A DNA stretch of 14,871 nt from Opitutia bacterium UBA977 (GTDB taxonomy: Bacteria > Verrucomicrobiota > Verrucomicrobiia > Opitutales > Coraliomargaritaceae), in assembly GCA_002292345.1 (NCBI GenBank), contig DBBT01000031.1, positions 440-15,310 of the forward strand, written 5' to 3'. Position numbers and translations under genes: made by a program. Shown here piece after piece: positions 7,228 to 14,600 of this stretch (the first letter of the stretch is position 1; each line of letters starts with the position of its first letter). Below the pieces are notes generated by a model. The model was not told the DNA's origin, made no database searches, and worked only from the letters and a program-made list of their open reading frames with translations.

Positions 7228-7683
7228 ATGAATACCGAAAGCGAAGCCAAAGCCATCCTTCAACTCTGCGAAGGCAACTTGAAGGCCGCACTCGAAATAG
7301 CCGAACGGCACCTCAACACGATCTACACTCGTGCGCAGGTATTGCTCAGCCTCGCAGGGATGGTCGTCACGGTCACAGGCTTTTCAGGTCGCCTCATCGC
7401 GGGCAGCAGCACGCTGGCACAACTCTTTCTCGTTGCTGGTTTGTTCGTTTCGTTGAGTAGTGCCATCTGGGTCTTTCTGCGCGTCATGCGCGTGCGCTGG
7501 GTCACGGTCTTCCTCGACCAAAACCCTGAAAATGCACTGCAAGAAACCCTGCATCGCCGCAACCAAAAGACTACCGCCTACAAAACCGGCGGCATCATTC
7601 TTTGCATCGGTCTAGTGCTCTACTGCATCTCCATTGCACTCATGCTGCTCGACCCAGCAGCCATTCAAGGACCCGTGCGCTAA
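7228..7683 (+). CDS. Small three-helix membrane protein of unknown function
   Basis: A 151-residue protein I cannot name. An N-terminal amphipathic segment of about 36 residues precedes TM1 (about 37-55). TM2 follows closely (63-85). A charged stretch of about 35 residues (R-V-M-R-V-R-W, then D-Q-N-P-E-N) leads to TM3 (121-142) and a short tail. This two-helices, soluble linker, one-helix layout with a basic segment before the last helix resembles SLATT/PycTM-type membrane effector domains, but no cyclase or sensor gene is adjacent, so I do not claim that function. The gene lies directly after a terminator, so it must have its own promoter or depend on readthrough. It is not obviously connected to the sugar cluster. 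No Shine-Dalgarno sequence is visible before the ATG. Confidence 0.75.
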   Translation: MNTESEAKAILQLCEGNLKAALEIAERHLNTIYTRAQVLLSLAGMVVTVTGFSGRLIAGSSTLAQLFLVAGLFVSLSSAIWVFLRVMRVRWVTVFLDQNPENALQETLHRRNQKTTAYKTGGIILCIGLVLYCISIALMLLDPAAIQGPVR

Positions 7684-7711
7684 GCACTGCGCCCCCCAAC
7701 TGAAGACTACA

Positions 7712-7996
7712 ATGTTTAACGAACCTTCACAGCTCTTACACCCGAGTAATCCCGTGCTCTCGAAAGCACGCCTCTACCCTTCCTTTTTAGAAGATGGAAA
7801 AAACTTCGCCTGCATGCTCGTGCTACCCGGCGGCGGCTATGGGCATGTGAGCCATCAAGAAGGCCCACCGGTCGCAGGCTGGCTGAACTCACTCGAATCT
7901 CTTTTGCAGAAACAGGTGACAGCAGCAGGCAGACCAGTGATAGATAGCCGAACAAGCGTTTATTTTGCATCATTTTGCTTCCTTTCATTATTCTGA
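7712..7996 (+). pseudogene. Alpha/beta-hydrolase (esterase) gene, 3'-truncated
   Basis: The first 61 residues look like the start of an acetyl-xylan/BD-FAE-type esterase. A short N-terminal part is followed by a beta-strand and the oxyanion-hole motif L-P-G-G-G-Y-G at about 38-44, then H-V-S-H-Q-E-G-P-P-V-A-G-W-L-N-S-L. In intact relatives (about 270-300 residues) this leads to the next strand, the G-x-S-x-G nucleophile elbow and the Asp and His. Here the similarity stops near 7894, and the frame continues through unrelated sequence to a stop at 7994-7996, giving only 94 residues and no catalytic triad. The bases after 7895 are the complement of a signal-peptide gene on the other strand. It starts 28 bases after the membrane-protein stop. 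Family call is from a short motif, so moderately sure; truncation is clear. Confidence 0.65.
7895..7973 (-). pseudogene. 5' fragment of a secreted-protein gene (signal peptide only)
   Basis: Reading the minus strand from 7973, the product starts M-M-Q-N-K-R, has a hydrophobic core (L-S-L-V-C-L-L-L-S) and ends with P-V-S-A before K-E-I. This is a classic Sec signal peptide with a V-S-A cleavage site near residue 23. A good Shine-Dalgarno AGGA (complement of 7980-7983) lies six bases before the ATG. It begins 52 bases after the stop of the pseudopilin frame, so it was the next gene of the glycan operon. After about three mature residues the frame enters the antisense of the esterase fragment, so nearly the whole mature protein is missing. 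What it encoded cannot be told; a secreted hydrolase, sulfatase or binding protein would fit. Confidence 0.6.
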
Positions 7997-8025
7997 ACCA
8001 TTTTCAACCCATTGAGCTGAAAGCA

Positions 8026-9864
8026 CTACTTAGTCGGATCAAACATGGAGTCCTTCGCCCATACGCTGGTTGGCAAACCATCACGATAGATCTCGTTATT
8101 ATCGTTCGAGAGATCCAAAGGCGCGACGCGTCCACTCAGATAGAGCACCATGCAATTCGAGCCATGATTCGGTGCTAAGCCGCCGCCGGCGGTTGGACCC
8201 TGCCAGCCATAGCCTTCCGCTTCAGGCGTCGGCAAATAGCCAACCCCACCGCCTTGCCCCGAAACACACCATTGATACGGCGTCGAATCGGGATGTGTCG
8301 CAGCAGCCAGTCGCAGCGGCACTGGTATTTGATTATTGAATCCTGAGCCATCTGCATTACGCATACCGACCATAATACTATAGCTATAGTGATGCGCCTG
8401 ACCGAAGCCTTCGATACCATCATGCACTGGGCAGTTGAATAAATTCGTGTTGCGCAGGTCGCCCGTGCTCGTGTTGTCACGATCCAGGAACGGCTTGAGC
8501 AGCGTGAAGGCTCGACCATACTCCTTGTTGTCTTCATCCGGCAAATTCGAAAATGAATTATACTTACCATTGGTCGGGAATTGGTTTTTGTGCTCGGTCG
8601 CAAAAAGATGCGCGGCCGTGCCCAATGCACGCAATCGTGCCACACACTCAGCTTTAGTGGCAGACGCACGCACCCTGGAAATCGCCGGCAATAAGACACC
8701 CGCCAAGACCGCAATTATCGCGATCACCGTCAGCAATTCAATCAAGGTAAAGCCTTTGACCGTTTGCGCTGAGCGGGATTGATCGCAAGCCTGCTTTGTT
8801 TCCGGCAACGGCAGTGCCCAGCGCTTCGGATTCACTTCAAGACCGTAGTGACCTTCGTTCGATGCACGACTGGCTGAAAGTGCACTATCGGTCAATTGGA
8901 AGCCCTGTGTCGTCAGCTCCGAGAAGTCTGCCCCCTCGGTTACGGCGCTCAAAAATGGGGTGTAGAGTGGCGGTGCCACCGCAGTCACCTTGCGCAGTTC
9001 TTCATCCTGCCCCTTGCGGATCAAACGAATTGTGCCTAGAGCGGGGTTGGCTTCGAGACACCCTTCAGTGCCGACAATGCGGATCCAGTCGTCCGCCCAA
9101 TCAGGCTGCCCGTCGGGGCGCAAGAGATCGACACTCACTGTCATCTGCACATCGCCCTCCAACAGGAAGAGCCCTGTCAAACAGTCCGGGCAGCCAGGCG
9201 CATACTCGGGATGAGCGCCGTTGCGCTCCTGAGCAGCGACCACCTTAACTGCATGACGCCCCAGGATATATTCGGCCATTCTAAAAGCGCTAATACCGAC
9301 CCAGCCCCAGATACCACCATAGGTCTCACGCTGCTTAAACCATTCAGCACGCGTGCCCCATTGATACGACTTGCGGGCATTCACCAGCAGCGGTTCACCG
9401 ATCACCCCCTGCTCCATCAGTTCACGTGCTTCAACAAAGGCGAGCGAGTCGGACATGCCAAGCATCGGAAGAATGAATTTCCCAGTATCCTTTACGACCT
9501 GGTGCAAGCGGAGCAAACCGGCTTCATCCACCGCAATCGGCTTTTCCGCAATCACATGGCTGCCGGCCCGCAGACTCTTCTCAATCAGATCCGGGTTTAA
9601 ATCCGGACGGGTGCTGATCACCACGATGTCCGGTTGCTCGATGCGCAAGACCTCGTCAATGTCCTGATAAATCGTCGGCGTGAACTGCGCGGACCACGGA
9701 TGCGCCAAAAAGCCATCCAAGGACTCATCAGGCAGTGTTTGCACCGCGCCCACCAGACGGACGGCTGCATGTTCCTGCAGCCATTCATCAAATACACAAA
9801 CCGCATGGCCGAAACCGCCGACTAATAGAACTGATACCAATTCATCATTTTTTTTATTTATCAT
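8026..9864 (-). CDS. Gfo/Idh/MocA-like domain fused in frame to a pseudopilin (prepilin N-methylation signal, H-x9-SG type)
   Basis: A single 612-residue frame holding two unrelated proteins. Residues 1 to about 350 form a near-complete Gfo/Idh/MocA protein: nucleotide loop G-G-F-G-H (16-20), E-K-P at 107-109, and a C-terminal domain. The usual G-G-x-x-D-x-G-x-H motif is replaced by G-G-I-W-G-W-V-G-I-S (183-192), so the catalytic Asp and His seem absent. Residues 371-612 form a complete pseudopilin: prepilin peptidase site between G371 and F372, E376 at +5, a hydrophobic helix to about 395, an F-N-C-P motif (476-479), and H567-x9-S577-G578 in place of the usual H-x9-D-G. The linker (about 351-370) is basic just before G371, like a pilin leader. 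A TTG codon near residue 351 or 353 could start the pilin separately, but no Shine-Dalgarno sequence is visible. It is co-oriented with the sulfatase 106 bases upstream. Confidence 0.8.
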   Translation of the reverse strand: MINKKNDELVSVLLVGGFGHAVCVFDEWLQEHAAVRLVGAVQTLPDESLDGFLAHPWSAQFTPTIYQDIDEVLRIEQPDIVVISTRPDLNPDLIEKSLRAGSHVIAEKPIAVDEAGLLRLHQVVKDTGKFILPMLGMSDSLAFVEARELMEQGVIGEPLLVNARKSYQWGTRAEWFKQRETYGGIWGWVGISAFRMAEYILGRHAVKVVAAQERNGAHPEYAPGCPDCLTGLFLLEGDVQMTVSVDLLRPDGQPDWADDWIRIVGTEGCLEANPALGTIRLIRKGQDEELRKVTAVAPPLYTPFLSAVTEGADFSELTTQGFQLTDSALSASRASNEGHYGLEVNPKRWALPLPETKQACDQSRSAQTVKGFTLIELLTVIAIIAVLAGVLLPAISRVRASATKAECVARLRALGTAAHLFATEHKNQFPTNGKYNSFSNLPDEDNKEYGRAFTLLKPFLDRDNTSTGDLRNTNLFNCPVHDGIEGFGQAHHYSYSIMVGMRNADGSGFNNQIPVPLRLAAATHPDSTPYQWCVSGQGGGVGYLPTPEAEGYGWQGPTAGGGLAPNHGSNCMVLYLSGRVAPLDLSNDNNEIYRDGLPTSVWAKDSMFDPTK

Positions 9865-9970
9865 TACATTTTTTAGCTAATCTCATTTTCAACTGCCTTC
9901 AAACAAACGCTCGTTGGACAATACATTTCCCCGACTAGAACAGACTGGTTATTTCACGACCCGAGGCTTG

Positions 9971-11452
9971 TTATTGTTGCTCTGCAGGGACTTTATAGAA
10001 CGTCCGTAGTCTTTGCAGTTCCCTCTTCATTTCCGCGATGCGATGCATCTGCTCGGGGCTGTTGTAGATGCTCTTCATCTCGTGTGGATCGCTCTCGCGA
10101 TCATAGAGTTCCCATTCTTCGCCGTTCGGAACGTCTGGACCGTAGAAGCGAATCAGCTTATATTGTTTGTTTACGACCCCCTCGTGCCTCCGAACCGAAT
10201 GGATAGCAGGATATTCATAGTAATGGTAATAGAGGGACTTTCGCCAGTCTTTCGGCGTCTTGCCCCGCATCAGGGGAACAAGGCTCTTGCCCTGCATATC
10301 AGCTGGAATGGGGGCTCCGGCAAGATCCAGAAAGGTTTCTGCGAAGTCGATGTTCTGCACCAGGTCATGATTGCGTGAACCCGCACTGATTTCACCAGGC
10401 CAGCGCGCAAGAAGTGGTGTTCGGAATGACTCTTCATACATGAAGCGCTTGTCAAACCAGCCGTGCTCGCCGAGGTAAAAACCCTGATCGGCTGAATACA
10501 TCACCACCGTATTCTGATCGAGATGATTCTCTTTGAGGTACTTCAGAATCCGCCCGACATTTTCATCCACTCCGGCAATACAGGCAAGGTAGTCCTGCAT
10601 GTATGCCTGATATTTCCAGCGGACTAAGTCATCGCCTTGCGGCTTGTATTTTTCTAGATAGGCCGCGCGATCTGGACGATCCGATTTGACGTCCTCGATC
10701 ATACGCAGAGTTTCCCGGATCGACATCTCCTGCTGCTGCGCTGCGGTGCCACGGCCGCTGTAGTCATCGAAAAGGGTTTCGGGCTCAGGGAATGTCCTGT
10801 TCTTGAACGCTTCCTCAAAACGTGGCGCGGGATTCCATTCTCTGTGCGGTGCTTTATAATGAACCATGAGCATAAACGGTTTTGAGTCGTCCTTGCCATG
10901 CTTCAGCCAGTTGAGTGCCCGGTCCGTAACGATATCCGTGGAATGGCCTTGATACTGGGTCTTCCCCTCTTCTGTGATGAAGATTGGGTTATTGTATACC
11001 CCTTGCCCCGGCAGTACCTCCCAGTAGTCGAACCCCTGCATTTTTCCATCCAGGTGAATCTTGCCGATCATTGCCGTCTGGTAGCCAGCGTCTTGAAGAA
11101 TCTTCTGAAATTGCTGCTGGTCGTGGTTGAAGTCGTCCCTGTTGTCGTACTTACCATTCAGGTGACTATGCTTGCCCGTCAGGAGCGTTGCGCGGCTCGG
11201 AGCACAGATCGAGTTGGCGACGTAAGCCCGCTCAAAGAGCATGCCATCTCTGGCAATGCGGTCGATGTTGGGTGTGAGGTTCTCTTTTTCCAATCGTCCA
11301 CCATATGCCCCGATGGCCTGGTAGGCGTGATCGTCGGCAAACATCCAGACGATATTGGGCCTATTGGCATCCGCGGCGAATGCAGAAGGTCCAACGGGAA
11401 CCAGTGAGATCAGACCGAGCCCAACCGCTATGAAGTATGGAAGTCTTTTCAT
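9971..11452 (-). CDS. Exported type I (formylglycine) sulfatase
   Basis: A 493-residue secreted arylsulfatase-family enzyme. A signal peptide occupies residues 1 to about 28 (M-K-R-L-P-Y-F, hydrophobic core, A-F-A-A). The first metal motif A-D-D-H is at 39-42. The formylglycine motif C-A-P-S-R-A-T-L-L-T-G puts the modified cysteine at C83. A late Y-S-A-D-Q-G-F-Y-L-G-E-H-G-W segment holds further metal ligands, and the C-terminal region (W-E-L-Y-D-R-E-S-D-P-H-E) matches the domain often called DUF4976. It should remove sulfate esters from a glycan in the periplasm or outside the cell, and needs a formylglycine-generating enzyme encoded elsewhere. The frame opens 12 codons earlier at 11488, but the ATG at 11450-11452 starts the signal peptide and has AAGGGAAG upstream. 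It follows the GH38 gene by 51 bases, so the two are probably one operon. Substrate subfamily not assignable by eye. Confidence 0.94.
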   Translation of the reverse strand: MKRLPYFIAVGLGLISLVPVGPSAFAADANRPNIVWMFADDHAYQAIGAYGGRLEKENLTPNIDRIARDGMLFERAYVANSICAPSRATLLTGKHSHLNGKYDNRDDFNHDQQQFQKILQDAGYQTAMIGKIHLDGKMQGFDYWEVLPGQGVYNNPIFITEEGKTQYQGHSTDIVTDRALNWLKHGKDDSKPFMLMVHYKAPHREWNPAPRFEEAFKNRTFPEPETLFDDYSGRGTAAQQQEMSIRETLRMIEDVKSDRPDRAAYLEKYKPQGDDLVRWKYQAYMQDYLACIAGVDENVGRILKYLKENHLDQNTVVMYSADQGFYLGEHGWFDKRFMYEESFRTPLLARWPGEISAGSRNHDLVQNIDFAETFLDLAGAPIPADMQGKSLVPLMRGKTPKDWRKSLYYHYYEYPAIHSVRRHEGVVNKQYKLIRFYGPDVPNGEEWELYDRESDPHEMKSIYNSPEQMHRIAEMKRELQRLRTFYKVPAEQQ

Positions 11453-11503
11453 ATAACTTCCCTTATTGTTTTCTCTGAGTGTCATCATATTTTAAATCCT
11501 GTA

Positions 11504-14500
11504 TCAGAATTCCAGTCGGAAGGAATGAATTCCAAACGGACGGACGGCAAATGAAAACCCAGACGCTTCAGAAACGATCGGGATATCGCTCGGGGCTTCC
11601 ATCACCGTGCAGCTTTCCACTGATTGCAGAGCAAACGGAAGGCTTACAGAAACCCGGCGTTGCTGTCCGAAATAGTCCACCAATCGCAGAATCCAGCCCT
11701 CCCCATCTTCTGCCTTTTTGAATGATTCGATTGAAACGCCATCAGCCGAAACATCGACGTAATTCAGACACGATTCTTTGGCTTTACCCTCGCTCAACCG
11801 AAGCGGGGTGTTGAGCAAAACTGCTTCCTGAAAAACGCCGGAAGACTGCCAGTCATCAACGTGCGGTAGCAGTGAATAGGTAAACTGGTGAACTCCGATA
11901 TCACTTTGCGGATCTGGGTAGCGTGGTGCTTTCAGCAAGGACAGCGAGGCCACGCCGTCGCGCACGCATCCGCCATATTTGCCGTTATTCAAAACGGCGA
12001 CGCCATAGCCATGTTCGCTCAGATCCATCCAGCGATGGAAGGGAACCTCAAATTTGGCGAGCTCGTATGAATTGGTCGGGCACGCAGAGCGCTGAATGGC
12101 ACCGAATGCAATTTCATAGGTGGCACGCTGTGCGCGCAAGGCCAGCGGGAAATCAACGCGAAGCATTTTGCGCTCTTCCTGCCAGTCAATTTCCGTCTGA
12201 AAATCGATGCGGCGCGAGCGCGCATACAAAATAATTTCCTGCGTAATTTTAGATTTTTCACCGATTGCCCAGTGAAAAATTCGGCTGGACATCAACTCCC
12301 CGTCCTGCCCGGGTTCGCTTCCCATAAATCGAACCGCATCCACCGGATGCTGCTGATAGTCTTTGGCAATATCCCACGCCTCATAACGTCCAGGCTTATC
12401 TTCATAGAGCCTAAATTGGTTGCCTGGGGCAGCAAAAATCTCCCGATCCTCATCTCGATCCATCAGACTCTGAATCTGCCCGTGTTCATTAAATAAAACT
12501 TCATAATGAGGCGATACGATCCGATTGTCTTCCATGACGAAGGAAGTGGCATCCGAGCTTGACTGCGGGACCACCTCTACGGATTGATGCCCAAACGCTG
12601 GAATATTGTCCACATAGGTGATCAGCCGGCCATCGCCCATTGACTGTGTCAGCATGGGTTGATCATCAACGCGCAAGGTTGCAGGGATTTCAGATTCCCA
12701 GATAATGTGCCCCTGTGTCGATGTTCCGGAGAAATTGAACAGTGTTCGCTGATCGGGCACGGAGTCAGGCTCCATCAGTACGCGCATCGATTCACGGTCC
12801 ATTTCACCAGTCAGCCGAAGGATGTCTCTATAGCTCTGCTCGGTTTCGATTCCAGCCTCGGTACAATGGGTACCCGTCACCGCATCGTGAAAATGGCACT
12901 CCAGAAGCATCTTCCATGCGGCCTCAAGCTTATCTGATGGCACCGTCCCCTCACCCGCCAAGGCGGCAACCGAGCAAAGTGCTTCAGAGCTGCGCAGCGC
13001 GGATTCGGCCTGACGATTCAAGCGTTTCAAATTACCTTTAGTGGTTTGTGCCCCACGATGCATCTCCAGATAGAGTTCATCCGACCAAACTGGTAAATTT
13101 TGTGACTTCGCGACGATCCGCTGACTAAATTCCTCTACGCTACTTAAACGCAGGTTCGGCATCCCATCCATCCGCTTCAAGCGTTTGGCGCTTTCGAGCA
13201 TTTGCTTCGTTGGTCCGCCGCCGCCGTCGCCAAAGCCATAAGTATACATCACGAGCGGAGATTCATTTTTCTGCGAGTGTTCGCCCCATTGCTGAATCAG
13301 ACCTTGCGGATCCATCTTTCCGACAAAATGGGTTGGAGGGATGTGCGACATGATTCGCGAGCCATCCAGCCCCTCCCACCAGAAGGTGCTATGTGGGAAA
13401 TCGTTGGTATCATTCCAAACAGCCTGCTTGTTGGTGTAGAAAAGCTTATAGCCACTCTGCACCAAAATCTGCGGCAAGGAAGCGCACACGCCGAAGACGT
13501 CCGGCATCCAGCAAACCGATGACTCACTGCCAAACTCTTTTTTAAAGAACTGGCGCCCATAAAGAATTTGTCGAATGAATGCCTCGCCGCACGGAATATT
13601 GCCGTCCGGTTCGACCCACATATCGCCAACCGGTTCAAACCGTTTTTGTGCTGCCAGCTCCTTCACCTTTGCAAACACATCCGGATGATACTGCTGACAA
13701 TCGGCATAGAGTTTCGCCTGACTCTGCGAGAAAATGTAGTCGGGAAATTCCTTCATCAGCTCGGAAGCGATCAGGGTGGTTCGCAGATTCTTGCGCACGG
13801 TTTCGCGATAAGGCCAGATGTAGCACAAATCGATATGGCAATGGCCAACCAAGTCCAGCGCGCCGGCCGGGCGGTCGTGTCCATGGTCATAAAGCTTCCG
13901 TTCCAGCAGCTCGCGTGCAGCCAGAACCCCCTCATTGAAGCGCTCCGCATCCGCGGTATGAAAATCCAGTAACGCAGTGGCCTGTTGCAGCTGGTAAAGC
14001 AGCCGTTCCGACAGTTCCGGATTCGAGCTCTCCGTTGCGCCACTCAGCTCCAAGGCCACACTGATATCAAAACCGAGCCCTTCCAGCTCACGGTCTCTCA
14101 CGATCAGTTCCGCTTCTTCAAAGCAGTGAAAAAACTGCACCTCATTGCGAATGGCATCGTCCGGGGCATCTCGGAAGTAACATTCCAAATCAAGCGCAAA
14201 GGATGCATCCTTCTTCGCCTGAGCAGCGAGTACATATTCGCGATGATTGTAATCGAACCCGAACGCCGGCTGTTGATTCACCCGCAGAATCCCTTCGCCG
14301 CCGGGCGCAATCCGCAGCAGTACCTCGCATCCATCCATCTCGGCAGGAATGGCGATCTGACTGCGGAACCAAGCGGTCACATCCTCGCCGCCCCATTGCA
14401 TGCCAGGTTCATAGGCCACCCACGGATCAGACACCTCGTATTTCCCCGGAGCGCGGTGCCTGCCCTGGCGGAATTCCCAGTCGTCCAGCGGCTGCTTTAA

Positions 14501-14590
14501 CACATTCATGCGTAAATGAATCTCCTGCAGAATCTGTTCAATTCGTTCAACAGGGCTAATGGCTCGTCGTCTAGTATCTTTCATTTTCAT
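11504..14590 (-). CDS. GH38 alpha-mannosidase
   Basis: A 1028-residue glycoside hydrolase family 38 enzyme of full length. After an N-terminal beta-domain of about 240 residues comes the catalytic barrel: G-H-C-H-I-D-L-C-Y-I-W-P at 249-260 with zinc ligands H252 and D254, and W-M-P-D-V-F-G at 361-367 with D364 as nucleophile. The segment E-L-Y-L-E-M-H-R-G-A-Q-T-T-K-G is typical, and H-F-H-D-A-V-T-G-T-H carries the late zinc-binding histidine. The C-terminal half is the middle helical bundle and beta-sandwich domains. No signal peptide is seen, so it probably acts in the cytoplasm on imported mannosides. Two starts are possible, 14590 and 14584. Both lie behind GAGGAA, which sits in the end of the preceding gene, whose stop is one base before the first ATG, so translation is probably coupled. 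The sulfatase follows 51 bases downstream. Confidence 0.95.
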   Translation of the reverse strand: MKMKDTRRRAISPVERIEQILQEIHLRMNVLKQPLDDWEFRQGRHRAPGKYEVSDPWVAYEPGMQWGGEDVTAWFRSQIAIPAEMDGCEVLLRIAPGGEGILRVNQQPAFGFDYNHREYVLAAQAKKDASFALDLECYFRDAPDDAIRNEVQFFHCFEEAELIVRDRELEGLGFDISVALELSGATESSNPELSERLLYQLQQATALLDFHTADAERFNEGVLAARELLERKLYDHGHDRPAGALDLVGHCHIDLCYIWPYRETVRKNLRTTLIASELMKEFPDYIFSQSQAKLYADCQQYHPDVFAKVKELAAQKRFEPVGDMWVEPDGNIPCGEAFIRQILYGRQFFKKEFGSESSVCWMPDVFGVCASLPQILVQSGYKLFYTNKQAVWNDTNDFPHSTFWWEGLDGSRIMSHIPPTHFVGKMDPQGLIQQWGEHSQKNESPLVMYTYGFGDGGGGPTKQMLESAKRLKRMDGMPNLRLSSVEEFSQRIVAKSQNLPVWSDELYLEMHRGAQTTKGNLKRLNRQAESALRSSEALCSVAALAGEGTVPSDKLEAAWKMLLECHFHDAVTGTHCTEAGIETEQSYRDILRLTGEMDRESMRVLMEPDSVPDQRTLFNFSGTSTQGHIIWESEIPATLRVDDQPMLTQSMGDGRLITYVDNIPAFGHQSVEVVPQSSSDATSFVMEDNRIVSPHYEVLFNEHGQIQSLMDRDEDREIFAAPGNQFRLYEDKPGRYEAWDIAKDYQQHPVDAVRFMGSEPGQDGELMSSRIFHWAIGEKSKITQEIILYARSRRIDFQTEIDWQEERKMLRVDFPLALRAQRATYEIAFGAIQRSACPTNSYELAKFEVPFHRWMDLSEHGYGVAVLNNGKYGGCVRDGVASLSLLKAPRYPDPQSDIGVHQFTYSLLPHVDDWQSSGVFQEAVLLNTPLRLSEGKAKESCLNYVDVSADGVSIESFKKAEDGEGWILRLVDYFGQQRRVSVSLPFALQSVESCTVMEAPSDIPIVSEASGFSFAVRPFGIHSFRLEF

Positions 14591-14600
14591 ACTATTCCTC
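14591..14600 (-). promoter_or_regulatory. Shine-Dalgarno for GH38 inside the preceding gene's end
   Basis: The minus strand reads GAGGAATAGTATG. The GAGGAA encodes the last two residues (E-E) of the upstream protein, TAG is its stop, and ATG at 14590 starts the mannosidase. Spacing is about 4 bases to the first ATG and 10 to the second (14584). This layout indicates translational coupling of the two genes. Confidence 0.6.

Noticed and set aside
7716..7988. Complete 90-residue secreted protein on the minus strand
   Set aside because: Only the first 26 or so codons look like a real signal peptide; the rest is arginine-rich antisense of the esterase fragment, so I annotate just the fragment.
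10898..11407. A 169-codon plus-strand open frame opposite the sulfatase
   Set aside because: It is a shadow of the sulfatase, whose C-A-P-S-R motif and signal peptide are intact on the minus strand.
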